A stretch of 64,000 nucleotides of DNA from a bacterium. GTDB lineage: Bacteria > Cyanobacteriota > Vampirovibrionia > Gastranaerophilales > Gastranaerophilaceae. The position numbers and the translations under genes were made by a program. The notes beneath the pieces are model-generated. The model made no database searches, was not told where the DNA came from, and worked only from the letters and a program-made list of their open reading frames with translations. Location of the stretch: the NCBI GenBank assembly GCA_017559905.1, contig JAFYQF010000012.1, positions 310,001 to 374,000 on the forward strand, in the 5' to 3' direction. Below are positions 35,612 through 44,783 of the stretch, piece by piece. Each line of letters starts with the position of its first letter. Within the stretch, counting starts at the first letter, position 1.

Positions 35612-35628
35612 ATTTTCTCCTTTTTATT

Positions 35629-36462
35629 TTAGTATCCGCAAGAATACCAGATTACGTCTTTTGTGTTTGTTTGTCCGCTACCGTGAACCCTTTGGATTGT
35701 AATATCTGTGGTCGTTCTGGTTTTGACTAAAACTCCCCATCCTCCATTAGTGTTTGAGGGTTGTAAGATTGAACCGCAAAATATGTAATCGGTTTTGGTA
35801 TAAGGTTTTGCAAATGTTATAGTTGCAACAAAACTTGAGGTGTAATTTAAGTGTCCGCCTTGTTCTATCCACCCGTCAGACCAAACTCTATACCAAGACG
35901 TTTCGTTTTTGTAATTTTCAATAACAACTGAGGGTTGAGCGTTTGTTGCAGTAGATGTAGTTGAAGCTTCTTGTGTAGTCCAGTGATTTGCAAGATATTC
36001 TGTTGTGACAATTTTATTTGAGATATCAGAGTAATCTTCTTTGTAAGTAGGTGCGTATGCGTAAGAAATTCCGTCTGTGTTTTTTAAACCTAATGAGGAT
36101 GTTGAAGTTCCATCTTCAGAATACGCGTTCATTGAAATCTCGTTGCTTCCGTTGTTGTTTTTTATTCTAATACTTGCGCAGTTTGTGTCGGTGTTGTTTA
36201 TTCCTAAAATTGCATCCGAAAATTCTTCATCGGCAAGAGGCTTTATTGTTAGGTTACCTTTTGTGTCATGAAGTTTTGATGTTGAATAAATTGAAGACGA
36301 AAAAGAAAGTTCTCCTGTGAGGTTAATGTTTGAGTTTGTGTGAACTGTGGTTGAATTGTTTTCGTCAATTTTTTGGGCTAGTGCATTAAAGTTTGCATTT
36401 ACTTCTTGGGCTTTTGCTTTTGTCCCTGGAGTAAATGAATAGGGTATAACTGTGTTTGCCAT
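35629..36462 (-). CDS. Phage tail-fibre-like protein
   Basis: A 277-residue protein. The start at 36462 is preferred over the in-frame TTG 27 nt upstream because AAAGG precedes it. The N-terminus (FTPGTKAKAQEVNANFNAL) and the C-terminal region (SWYRVWSDGWIEQGG, then a Thr/Gly-rich beta domain ending WYSCGY) are typical of phage tail-fibre receptor-binding parts. The middle repeats Asn/Ser/Thr-rich short strands. No other phage genes adjoin it; tyrS and pheA flank the pair. Confidence 0.72.
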   Translation of the reverse strand: MANTVIPYSFTPGTKAKAQEVNANFNALAQKIDENNSTTVHTNSNINLTGELSFSSSIYSTSKLHDTKGNLTIKPLADEEFSDAILGINNTDTNCASIRIKNNNGSNEISMNAYSEDGTSTSSLGLKNTDGISYAYAPTYKEDYSDISNKIVTTEYLANHWTTQEASTTSTATNAQPSVVIENYKNETSWYRVWSDGWIEQGGHLNYTSSFVATITFAKPYTKTDYIFCGSILQPSNTNGGWGVLVKTRTTTDITIQRVHGSGQTNTKDVIWYSCGY

Positions 36463-36560
36463 AATTTGCCTTTCTGACAAATTTGACAACTATTTATAAA
36501 TCAACAAGGCGCAGTGTTAACTGATTATATAATTTTTACCAGTGATTGTCAAGGTTTGAG

Positions 36561-37406
36561 CTATTTTTCGTAAGAGCCAAAAAAGCGCATGAAAGTAGTT
36601 TTTTCTTTAACTTGTTTAAGTGTGTTTAGTGTTTTGGGGTTTTTCATATGACCGTCAAAGTTTACTATAAAATTGTAATCTCCAAATTTAATCTTTGATG
36701 GACGAGAGGAAATGTATGAAAGGTTGATATCGTTTTCATAAAAAATATGCAAAATTTCAAGTAATGCACCAGGTCTGTTTTCGGTTGCAAAAATTAGGGA
36801 TGTTTTGTCGTGTCCAGTTTCTTCTGTTTCAAAATCTCCAATTAATGCAAATCTTGTTTGGTTATTTTGGTCATCATTGATATTTTCTTTTAGGATATTT
36901 AAGTTATAAATCTCTGCAGTTTTTTCACTACCTATAGCGGCGTAAGTTAGGTTGTAATTAGCAAGGCTTCGTGCTGCTTCTGCGGTGCTAGGAGCTTCTA
37001 TTAGATTAAGGTTTCTTGGCATTTCATCGTGGATGAAATTTTGGCACTGCGCAAGCGCTTGTGGATGTGATATGACTCCAGTGATACTGTAAAATTCTGT
37101 AGTCCTTGAAAGTAAACAATGGCGGATTGGCATAATTGTTTGGGAAAGAATTCTGATGTTAGTGTTCTTTGTAATCATCAAATGATCAAGTGCTTCTCTC
37201 ACTGAACCCTCTATAGAATTTTCAAGTGGAATTACACCCAGTGTGTTTGGGTTTTCGTCAACGTATTCTATTACTTGGCGAATTGTTTTTTGAGGTTCAG
37301 GGTATGCGCAAATTTCATATTTCCCGCAAAAAACATCTGCTGCCATTTCTGAAAATGAGCCTTGTGGTCCAAGGTATGCTATTCTCTCTACGTTTGAAAA
37401 ATCCAT
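36561..37406 (-). CDS. pheA: Prephenate dehydratase
   Basis: A 281-residue monofunctional dehydratase that makes phenylpyruvate for phenylalanine. The PDT domain shows YLGPQGSFSE, GVIPLENSIEGSV, ISHPQALAQC and the catalytic NQTRFALIG segment. A C-terminal ACT domain (RPGALLEILHIFYENDINLSYISSRPSK) is expected to bind phenylalanine for feedback inhibition. No chorismate mutase domain is fused. Confidence 0.94.
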   Translation of the reverse strand: MDFSNVERIAYLGPQGSFSEMAADVFCGKYEICAYPEPQKTIRQVIEYVDENPNTLGVIPLENSIEGSVREALDHLMITKNTNIRILSQTIMPIRHCLLSRTTEFYSITGVISHPQALAQCQNFIHDEMPRNLNLIEAPSTAEAARSLANYNLTYAAIGSEKTAEIYNLNILKENINDDQNNQTRFALIGDFETEETGHDKTSLIFATENRPGALLEILHIFYENDINLSYISSRPSKIKFGDYNFIVNFDGHMKNPKTLNTLKQVKEKTTFMRFFGSYEK

Positions 37407-37470
37407 AGTTTACTTAACTCCATTTTTTGCTTATTATTATAACAAAGAGAATGGAAAAGGGCAATTGATT

Positions 37471-38841
37471 ATGGGTAAAATAAAATTTGGAACGGATGGT
37501 TGGAGAGCAATAGTTGGAGAAGATTTTAATTCTGAAAATGTCCAAAAAGTTGCTATGGCTGTTGGAAAATATGTTTTTGAAAATTTTGGCAAAGATAAAA
37601 AAATAATTATAGGTTACGACCCTAGAAATATGGCTGACAAATTTTCTTATCAAATGGCAGAAATTTTATCAGAGTTAGGGTTTGTGGTTTTGTATAGCGA
37701 TAAGGTTTTGCCAACTCCAGTTTTGGCTTATAATGCAAAAGTTTTGAATGCTTGTGCTTTGATGTTTACAGCTTCTCATAATCCGCCTGAATATTTGGGA
37801 ATTAAATTCATTCCTGATTATGCAGGACCTGCAACTTCTGATATTACTGATGAAATTGTTGGAAATCTTGAGTGTAATTTTGAAAAGTTTGCAGATGGTA
37901 AGATTGAAAAATATGATTTTAGCGAAAGTTATTTTGAACATATAAAAGGTTTAATTGATATTGAGAAAATAAAATCAGTTAAATCTGGTATAATTTTTGA
38001 CGGATTATATTCTGCAAGCATTGGATATTTTGACAAATTGCTGAAAGATTTTGGAATAGAATTTGAGTCTTTGCACATGTTTCATGATGTGAACTTTGGT
38101 GGCGGTATGCCTGAACCAAAACCTAAATTTATGAAAGATTTGATTGAAAAAGTTAAAGCTGATGGTGGTGCTGTCGGGTTTGCAAATGATGGTGATGCAG
38201 ATAGGTTTGGTGTTATTAATGAGAATGGTGAATATGTTACGCCAAATGAGATTATTGCGATATTATTGATGCATTTGAAACAAAATAAAAAAATGAATGG
38301 TTCTCTTGTGAAAACTGTAGGTGCTAGTTTGATGCTTGATAAGTTGGCTGAAAAATTAGGTGTTCAGGTTGTTGAAACAGCAGTTGGCTTTAAGCATGTT
38401 GGGGAAGCGATGAGACAATTTAACCCAATCATTGGTGGAGAAGAAAGTGGCGGGTTGAGTATTCAAGGGCATATTCCTGAAAAAGATGGTGTATTGGCAA
38501 ATCTGTTAGTGCTAGAAGCTATGGCTTATGAAAACAAAACACTTGTTGAATTACAGGAAAAATTGGCTGATTTTGTTGGCTGTAAATTCTTTAACAGTAG
38601 AATAGATAAAAAATTAAATGATGTTTCTGAAGTTAAGCCTGTGCTTGAAAAATTTAAGTCTATGTCTAGTTTTGCGGGTTATTCTGTTATTAGAAAAGAT
38701 TTAAAAGACGGTGTGAAATTATACTTGGAAGATAATTCTAGTTGGATTTTAGTACGTCCTAGCGGGACTGAACCCCTTTTGAGAATATATTTTGAGAGTG
38801 ATAGTTTAGACAAAATTGCGAAGTTTGAAAGTTCTGTGTAA
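37471..38841 (+). CDS. Phosphoglucomutase/phosphomannomutase family protein
   Basis: A 456-residue alpha-D-phosphohexomutase. ATG 37471 is preferred to the TTG two codons upstream because AAAAGGG is well spaced. Features: FGTDGWRA at the N-terminus, the phosphoserine loop TASHNPPEYLGIKF, the metal loop NDGDADRFG, the sugar loop GGEESGG and the C-terminal phosphate site RPSGTEPLLRIY. Substrate choice between glucose and mannose phosphates cannot be decided. Confidence 0.9.
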   Translation: MGKIKFGTDGWRAIVGEDFNSENVQKVAMAVGKYVFENFGKDKKIIIGYDPRNMADKFSYQMAEILSELGFVVLYSDKVLPTPVLAYNAKVLNACALMFTASHNPPEYLGIKFIPDYAGPATSDITDEIVGNLECNFEKFADGKIEKYDFSESYFEHIKGLIDIEKIKSVKSGIIFDGLYSASIGYFDKLLKDFGIEFESLHMFHDVNFGGGMPEPKPKFMKDLIEKVKADGGAVGFANDGDADRFGVINENGEYVTPNEIIAILLMHLKQNKKMNGSLVKTVGASLMLDKLAEKLGVQVVETAVGFKHVGEAMRQFNPIIGGEESGGLSIQGHIPEKDGVLANLLVLEAMAYENKTLVELQEKLADFVGCKFFNSRIDKKLNDVSEVKPVLEKFKSMSSFAGYSVIRKDLKDGVKLYLEDNSSWILVRPSGTEPLLRIYFESDSLDKIAKFESSV

Positions 38842-38870
38842 TTGACAGAACTGTTAAAATATATTAAGAT
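38842..38870 (+). promoter_or_regulatory. Promoter of the zinc-finger gene
   Basis: A consensus -35 TTGACA and a -10 TAAGAT with a 17-nt spacer start directly after the phosphohexomutase stop codon. Confidence 0.6.
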
Positions 38871-38897
38871 AGAGTCTGAAATTAGGAGGGCTGAATA

Positions 38898-39428
38898 ATG
38901 GCAGATTCTTTGCATACTCTTGTTTGCCCAGCTTGTGGCAAAGAGATGAAAAAAATATTTGTACCTGATGCAGGTGTTAATGTTGATATCTGTGTTGATG
39001 GTTGCGGTGGTATTTATTTTGATAATAGAGAATTCAAAAAATTTGATGAAAATGCTGAAAATATTGATGAAATTTTAGAGGCATTGGAAGGTAAAACTTT
39101 TCAAGAAGTGGACGGAAGTCTTTTAAGACATTGTCCTGTTTGTAATGCAAAAATGGTTAAGAATTTCTCTAGCGCACGTGGCGAAGTTATGATTGATGAA
39201 TGCTATGCGTGTGGTGGCAAATTCTTGGATAATAATGAGCTTCAAAAAATTAGAGCAGAATTTGAAACTGAAGCTGAAAGAGCTGAAGCTACAATGGCAG
39301 AATTGTATAAGACTGTTGGTGTTGAACTTCGTCAATTAGAAGAGGAACGCAAGATGGCTGATGCTAAACGAACACCATTAAATAGACTTTTTAAAAGCGT
39401 TATTTATGGAATGAAAACTAATATCTAA
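38898..39428 (+). CDS. Protein with two TFIIB-type zinc ribbons
   Basis: A 176-residue protein with two zf-TFIIB-like modules. The first has CPACGKEM with CVDGCGGIYFDNREF, the second CPVCNAKM with CYACGGKFLDNNEL. Each gives four Cys for zinc. The C-terminal third is a charged helix ending in a basic tail. The family is widespread with unknown function. It has a strong AGGAGGG ribosome-binding site and its own promoter and terminator. Confidence 0.78.
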   Translation: MADSLHTLVCPACGKEMKKIFVPDAGVNVDICVDGCGGIYFDNREFKKFDENAENIDEILEALEGKTFQEVDGSLLRHCPVCNAKMVKNFSSARGEVMIDECYACGGKFLDNNELQKIRAEFETEAERAEATMAELYKTVGVELRQLEEERKMADAKRTPLNRLFKSVIYGMKTNI

Positions 39429-39448
39429 TAGTTTTGAAAAATAAAATA

Positions 39449-39479
39449 GAAGAACCTCTAATTTAGAGGTTCTTTTTTA
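39449..39479 (+). terminator. Terminator after the zinc-ribbon gene
   Basis: A perfect 12-bp stem (arm AAGAACCTCTAA) is followed by a T-run. Confidence 0.88.
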
Positions 39480-39524
39480 TTGTAAAAATATGTACAAAAT
39501 ACACTTTTTGGACCTGTTTTTTGA

Positions 39525-39553
39525 TTGATATCTTTTGGATAATATTGTATAAT
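39525..39553 (+). promoter_or_regulatory. Promoter of the HD-GYP signalling operon
   Basis: TTGATA and TATAAT with a 17-nt spacer lie about 28 nt before the ATG. Confidence 0.65.
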
Positions 39554-39580
39554 TATTAATATCAGGTAAAAAGGTGGGTT

Positions 39581-41308
39581 ATGAAAAGGTTAGAAGTTTC
39601 TGTGAATAAGCAAAAAGACGGAAAAGCGTTAATCAAGCATGCTATTTCAGCTTTGCATAAAGACAATGTTAGTCAGGCAAAAGAAGATTTTGTCGGCGCT
39701 TTGAATTATTTTAAAAAGAAAAATTCAGTGTCTTATATGTCAATTTGCTTAAGTTTTTTAGGATTGACAGATTACATTCTTGATAGAAATAATTACAGTA
39801 ATTCTTTAGCTTTAATTCATGATGGTGCTTATATGGCTGATTATTCCAATTCAACAAGTGCCAAGTTAGTGAATGAATTTGTATCAGGTAGTATTTGTTT
39901 TGCAGAAAAAAATGACAAGATTGCTCTTTTGCATTATGAAAATGCAAAAAATTTTGCAACAGAAGAAGATGAATTTTCTTTGATTTCGTATATTTTAGGC
40001 AGAATTAAGCAAATCAAAGATGGTGAAAATTTTACTAATACTGTTCATAATGACCCATTAGTTTCGTTGGTAAAAATTGGACGTTCTATTACCGCATTGA
40101 CTGATATAAATGTGTTGTTGAAAGTTATTGCAGAAGAAACTAAAAACGCAATGCAAGCAGATAGATGTACTGTGTTTATTTATGATAAAGAAAAAAATGA
40201 ACTTTGGTCAAAGGTTGCATTGGGTTTAGATAGTCAAGAAATTCGTTTCCCTGCAGATAAAGGTCTTGCTGGTTATGTTGTTAAAACAGGTGAGACTTTG
40301 AATATTGCGGATGCTTATAATGATTTGAGATTTAACAAAGAAGTTGATTTGAAAACAGGCTATAGAACCAAGACAATTCTTTGTATGCCGATTATGAATA
40401 ATAATCACGAAATTATTGGTGCGTTTCAAGTTTTGAACAAATCAGAAGGTGTATTCACTAAAAATGATGAAGATTTGCTGGTTGCAATCGGTGGTAGTGC
40501 AAGCATTGCTTTAGAAAATGCCCAACTTTTCGAAGAACAAAAACGTTTGTATAAAGAACAGAAACAATTGTTCGAAAGCTTTATTAATACACTTGCGTCA
40601 TCTATAGACGCACGTGATAAAATTACAGCAGGTCATTCAAGCAGGGTTAAGTTGTATTCAATGCTTATTGCTGAAGAATTAGAACTTGATGAAAATACAA
40701 AAGAATTAATTGAAAAAGCTGCAATTCTACACGATATTGGGAAAATCGGTATTCGTGACAGTGTTCTTCAAAAAGAAGGTAAGTTGACTGATGAAGAATA
40801 TGCGCATATCCAAGAGCACGTGAGTATTACTCATAATATTTTGGATAACATTAGTATGTCTAGTGATTTTAGAATAATTACTGAAATCGCTTGCTCTCAC
40901 CATGAAAAGTATGATGGTTCAGGATATTATAGAAAATTGAAAGGTGAAAATATCCCATTTGGTGGAAGAATTCTTGCTGTGGCTGATGTTTTTGATGCAA
41001 TCACTTCAAAACGTCACTATCGTGACAAGATGCCTATTAAAAATGTTATTAATATTTTGAAAAAGGATTCAGGTACTCATTTTGATAAAAATATGGTTGA
41101 ATCTTTCTTGAAAATTTCTTTAGATAAAATTGTAAAAGTGTTTTTAACAGAAACTCATAATTGCTTATCTCCAGATGATTGTTCTCTGTTGAGTGGACAC
41201 AATTTGGAAGATATTTTTGAAATATTGAGTAAAGAAAATGTAAATTCTGAAGAACAAAAACTTGTAGATTTATTCAATTACTATTATTCTGGTGGTATGC
41301 AGAGTTAG
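39581..41308 (+). CDS. GAF-HD-GYP cyclic-di-GMP phosphodiesterase-like protein
   Basis: A 575-residue signalling protein. It has an N-terminal TPR-like helical region (residues 1-155), a GAF sensor domain (about 165-325, GLAGYVVKTGETLNI), a coiled linker and an HD-GYP domain starting SSIDARDKITAGHSSRV. The metal motif is HDIGKIGI near residue 384. The eponymous motif reads HHEKYDGSGYYRKLKGENIP, with Tyr in place of Pro in GYP. Probable degradation of c-di-GMP. First gene of a run with a TPR protein and two regulators. Confidence 0.88.
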   Translation: MKRLEVSVNKQKDGKALIKHAISALHKDNVSQAKEDFVGALNYFKKKNSVSYMSICLSFLGLTDYILDRNNYSNSLALIHDGAYMADYSNSTSAKLVNEFVSGSICFAEKNDKIALLHYENAKNFATEEDEFSLISYILGRIKQIKDGENFTNTVHNDPLVSLVKIGRSITALTDINVLLKVIAEETKNAMQADRCTVFIYDKEKNELWSKVALGLDSQEIRFPADKGLAGYVVKTGETLNIADAYNDLRFNKEVDLKTGYRTKTILCMPIMNNNHEIIGAFQVLNKSEGVFTKNDEDLLVAIGGSASIALENAQLFEEQKRLYKEQKQLFESFINTLASSIDARDKITAGHSSRVKLYSMLIAEELELDENTKELIEKAAILHDIGKIGIRDSVLQKEGKLTDEEYAHIQEHVSITHNILDNISMSSDFRIITEIACSHHEKYDGSGYYRKLKGENIPFGGRILAVADVFDAITSKRHYRDKMPIKNVINILKKDSGTHFDKNMVESFLKISLDKIVKVFLTETHNCLSPDDCSLLSGHNLEDIFEILSKENVNSEEQKLVDLFNYYYSGGMQS

Positions 41309-41318
41309 GGGAAATCTA

Positions 41319-42878
41319 TTGAAAAAAAACAAAATAAACATGGTTTTAACTGTATTGTTGTTGCTTTGTTCTACAAAAGTTCAGGCACAAAGCCTTTATG
41401 ATGCAATAAAACCAGCAAACCCTGTTACAAACTCTGCGCCTAGTGCAGTTGTGACTCCTGTTGATTTTTCGTATTTTGAAATCAAAAAAGTTACTTTGTC
41501 TAAAAATGATGTTTATAATCAGTATGCAATTGGATTAAATCGTTTTATGCAAAGCAACGTGAAGTCTGCATATTCAGATTTCCAAATGTTGATAGATGGA
41601 ATTTATGCGAATGATTATGGGTATTTGCAATTAGCAACCAAAATGGCTGATATTGGATTTTTTAATCTTGCATCAAAAGCTTTGGATAAAGTTAGAGATG
41701 AAGATATTTCTGCAATTTTGAATGATGAGATTAAAAGATTTTATTTTCCATCCGTTCAGCTTTCAAAAGCTGATGAGATTTATTTGGGGGAAATGTTTTC
41801 TAACATAATTTATAATGACCAAAGCAAAGAAGCTACTGCAGAATTAATTAAGAATTCAGTATTGATGCAAGGTAGTGATTACGCAAATTATTTAGCAGCT
41901 TTAGGTTCAATTAAATCTGGGCAAAAAGATGAGGCTTTAGGCTTTATCAATGTTGCAATTTCTAAAAATCCAAGTAACGTAAATTACCAAAAATTAAAAG
42001 CAGAAATTTTATCTCAAGGTAAGGATATAAAAAGCTCATTAAAAATTGTTGAACAAATTAAAATGCAACCGTTTTTAACAAAAGAATTTTCTGGTAAGGT
42101 AAGTTCTTTGGAACAATATATTTTGTACAAAACGCAAAAAGCTGAAGCTTTAAAAAATTACCATCTTGCATATCATTATTATTATGAAAAAGAGTTGAAT
42201 AAATCCTTGCGCACATTGCAAGGTGCAATTTCTGATAAAAAGAAATATAACAAACAGATTTATGCATTATTATCAAGAGTTTATTTTGATATGAAAGAGT
42301 TTGAAAAAGCTCAAGATATGGCGCTAAAATCTGTAAAATTAGACAGAAATAATACAATGGCACTTATGACATTGGGTGATATTGAATATCGAAATAAGAA
42401 TTATGAACAAGCTTTGAAATATTATGAGCGTGCTTCTGCTAACGATAAAAAATCACCTGTTGCGAGTGTAAAAACTGCAGTCGTTTATAAAACTTTGGGA
42501 CAAGATAAAAAATCAAAAGATGTTTTGGCAAAAGTTTTGAAAACACATTCAGATTGTGCAGAAGCGTATTATTATATGGCGTTGTTTGATAAAGATAGAG
42601 AAATCCCTTATTTAAAGAAATCAATAGCTTTAAATTTAAAATTCAAAGATGCTTGGATAGATATGGCTCGTGTTGAAATTGAAAACAAAAATACAAACCA
42701 AGCAAAGAATTATTTGGCAATTGCAAAATATATTGACGAAAACGATTTTAGATATTATTATTATCAAGGAGTGATTGCAAAATCCGAAGGTCTTGTAGAG
42801 GAAGCTAGTGAAAATTTCCAAAAGAGCCTTAAGTTGAATCCCGATTTTAACCCTGCAAAAGAGGAATTAAGTATATGA
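41319..42878 (+). CDS. Exported TPR-repeat protein
   Basis: A 519-residue protein. TTG 41319 is the chosen start because AGGGG lies 7 nt upstream and it begins a signal peptide (KKNKINMVLTVLLLLC, cleavage after VQA). At least eight TPR-like helix pairs fill the rest (for example YNKQIYALLSRVYFDMKEFEKA and AYYYMALFDKDREIPYLKKS). It is probably periplasmic. Its stop overlaps the next regulator gene by 4 bases (ATGA), so it is coupled to it. Confidence 0.75.
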   Translation: MKKNKINMVLTVLLLLCSTKVQAQSLYDAIKPANPVTNSAPSAVVTPVDFSYFEIKKVTLSKNDVYNQYAIGLNRFMQSNVKSAYSDFQMLIDGIYANDYGYLQLATKMADIGFFNLASKALDKVRDEDISAILNDEIKRFYFPSVQLSKADEIYLGEMFSNIIYNDQSKEATAELIKNSVLMQGSDYANYLAALGSIKSGQKDEALGFINVAISKNPSNVNYQKLKAEILSQGKDIKSSLKIVEQIKMQPFLTKEFSGKVSSLEQYILYKTQKAEALKNYHLAYHYYYEKELNKSLRTLQGAISDKKKYNKQIYALLSRVYFDMKEFEKAQDMALKSVKLDRNNTMALMTLGDIEYRNKNYEQALKYYERASANDKKSPVASVKTAVVYKTLGQDKKSKDVLAKVLKTHSDCAEAYYYMALFDKDREIPYLKKSIALNLKFKDAWIDMARVEIENKNTNQAKNYLAIAKYIDENDFRYYYYQGVIAKSEGLVEEASENFQKSLKLNPDFNPAKEELSI

Positions 42879-43522
42879 AAACAAACATTTTAATTGTAGA
42901 AGATCATGAATTAACAAGATTTGGACTCAAAACAGCTTTTGAGGGTGTAGATTATGTCGGCGAAATCTATGAAGCTGAATCTGCAGAAAAAGCGATAGAA
43001 ATCTTTAGTGAAAATGCAATTGATGTTGTTATTATGGATTTGGGTTTACCAAATATGAACGGTATTGAAGCTACAAAGCAAATCCGTTCAACAAATAAAG
43101 ATGCAAAAATTGTTATATTGACATCACATAATGATGAAAAAGAAGTTTTGAATAGCTTAAGAGCAGGTGCTAATGCTTATTGTTCAAAAGAAATTAATCC
43201 AAAAAGATTGATTGAAGTTGTTCAATCAGTAGCAGATGGTGCGGCTTGGTTTGATCCAAGTATTGCGCATATTGTGTTGAAGGCTTCAACTTCTTCAAGA
43301 AATTTTGATACAGAAACAAGTGATAAAGATTATGATTTGACTTCACGTGAAAAACAAATTCTTAAACTTATGACTGAAGGATATTCAAATCTTGAAATTG
43401 CACAGTTCTTGGTAATTAGTATTAATACAACGAAAGCTCACGTAGCAAGTATCCTTCAAAAATTAGAAGTAGATGATAGATTACAAGCAGCTTTGAAAGC
43501 CCTAAAAAATAATATTGTGTAA
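42875..43522 (+). CDS. NarL/FixJ-family response regulator
   Basis: A 215-residue regulator. The receiver domain has the VEDHELTR pocket, phospho-acceptor Asp in VVIMDLGLPNMNG, Thr in ILTSH and Lys in YCSKEINP. A LuxR-type helix-turn-helix (LTSREKQILKLMTEGYSNLEIAQFL ... NTTKAHVASILQKL) follows. No kinase gene adjoins it. It is translationally coupled to the TPR gene upstream. Confidence 0.92.
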   Translation: MKTNILIVEDHELTRFGLKTAFEGVDYVGEIYEAESAEKAIEIFSENAIDVVIMDLGLPNMNGIEATKQIRSTNKDAKIVILTSHNDEKEVLNSLRAGANAYCSKEINPKRLIEVVQSVADGAAWFDPSIAHIVLKASTSSRNFDTETSDKDYDLTSREKQILKLMTEGYSNLEIAQFLVISINTTKAHVASILQKLEVDDRLQAALKALKNNIV

Positions 43523-43532
43523 AGGAATTACG

Positions 43533-44162
43533 ATGGGTGCTCCGGCAAATGTACTTTTAGTCGATGATAATCCAAAATATTTGAAAGATGCCCTACCATA
43601 TTATGGGTATGATGTTCGTGTAGCGATGGATGGTATTCAGGCGTTAGAAATTTTGGCAGTGGAAGATATCAATTTTGATATTATTTTGTTAGACGTTATG
43701 ATGCCAAACCTTGATGGCTGGGAAACTCTGAAAGCAATCAGAAAACTGGAAAAAACAAAATATACTCCAGTAATAATGATTACAGCAGTTTCTGAAGAAC
43801 AAAAGGTTATTTCTGGTTTGAAAAATGGTGCTGACGATTATATAATTAAACCGTTTGTTTTACCTAACCTGTTAGCAAGGATTGAAGCCGTCTTAAGACG
43901 AAGCGAATGGTCAAAACAAACTGTTGGCGTTAGTGAATTGCCATTTAAGTCCAAAGCTCAATTGAAAACATTAACATCTAGAGAAAAAGAAGTCTTGACA
44001 TTAGCAGCCAAAGGTGCAAATAATAAAGACATAGCAGAAAAGTTGGTCTTAAGAGAAGTAACTGTCAAGAGTCATCTTAATAGTATCTTTAAGAAACTGA
44101 ATGTAACCAGCCGAACTCAAGCAGTATTACTGGCTATGCAGCTTGAATTGATAAAAAATTAG
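43533..44162 (+). CDS. Response regulator with LuxR-type output
   Basis: A 209-residue regulator. ATG 43533 has AAAGGA 7 nt upstream and replaces an in-frame TTG at 43515. The receiver (VDDNPKYLK, ILLDVMMPNLDGWE, MITAV, DYIIKPF) is of the OmpR-like type with an RxxxVLRR linker. The output is LuxR-type (LTSREKEVLTLAAKGANNKDIAEKL ... VKSHLNSIFKKL), as in some cyanobacterial regulators. It lies 10 nt after the other regulator; the pair may share one kinase elsewhere. Confidence 0.9.
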   Translation: MGAPANVLLVDDNPKYLKDALPYYGYDVRVAMDGIQALEILAVEDINFDIILLDVMMPNLDGWETLKAIRKLEKTKYTPVIMITAVSEEQKVISGLKNGADDYIIKPFVLPNLLARIEAVLRRSEWSKQTVGVSELPFKSKAQLKTLTSREKEVLTLAAKGANNKDIAEKLVLREVTVKSHLNSIFKKLNVTSRTQAVLLAMQLELIKN

Positions 44163-44191
44163 CATTTAAAATATACATAAAGGAGAATAAA

Positions 44192-44722
44192 ATGATTGAT
44201 TATACTAAAGAAGAATTAGTCGAATTATTGCAAAAATATCCCGAAAAATTTAACGAATGGAAACTTGACCAAGAGGAAGTAGACCTTAGTGAAGTGGACT
44301 TTTCAGGCATAAATTTGTCAGAAATTGATTTTACAGATGTTGATTTAAACTCAAGTTCTTTTGCGGATTGTTCATTATCTTTTGTGAAATTTGTAAATGC
44401 AGATTTGACATCAGTTGATTTTACAAGAGCAAGAGTTTTGGAATGTGATTTTACAGATGCACTTTTGAATGGTGCTGATTGTAGTTATGCAGAAATGACG
44501 TATTGCAACTTCACAGATGCAGATATGGCAGGTTGTATTTTTTCAGAAAGTGATTTGAGTAATTCTGATATGACAGGAGCAGTAAACTTGTGTGCTTGTC
44601 GTTTTGACGAAGATACAGTTTGGCCTGATGCAGAATTAATGCCAGAAGATTTCGATGCAAGCTATAGCGCTGATTTATCTTCACTTCAAGATGATGAAGA
44701 TGTGGCAATGAGTGATTACTAA
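44192..44722 (+). CDS. Pentapeptide-repeat protein
   Basis: A 176-residue very acidic protein. About 18 A(D/N)Lxx/F-type pentapeptide units run from residue 33 to 130 (for example VDFSGINLSEIDFTDVDL), forming a right-handed quadrilateral beta helix. The acidic C-terminus (DLSSLQDDEDVAMSDY) has no repeats. Some relatives mimic DNA and bind gyrase; acidity fits, but evidence is only by analogy. It has an AAAGGAG ribosome-binding site. Confidence 0.82.
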   Translation: MIDYTKEELVELLQKYPEKFNEWKLDQEEVDLSEVDFSGINLSEIDFTDVDLNSSSFADCSLSFVKFVNADLTSVDFTRARVLECDFTDALLNGADCSYAEMTYCNFTDADMAGCIFSESDLSNSDMTGAVNLCACRFDEDTVWPDAELMPEDFDASYSADLSSLQDDEDVAMSDY

Positions 44723-44739
44723 TTTTATATAAGGTATGA

Positions 44740-44768
44740 AAAAAGCTCCCTTGTAGGGGAGCTTTTTT
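44740..44768. terminator. Bidirectional terminator
   Basis: The stem AAAAAGCTCCC/GGGGAGCTTTTT between the pentapeptide gene and the convergent DAHP synthase gene carries A- and T-runs. Confidence 0.85.
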
Positions 44769-44783
44769 GTTGTCAATTATTTT

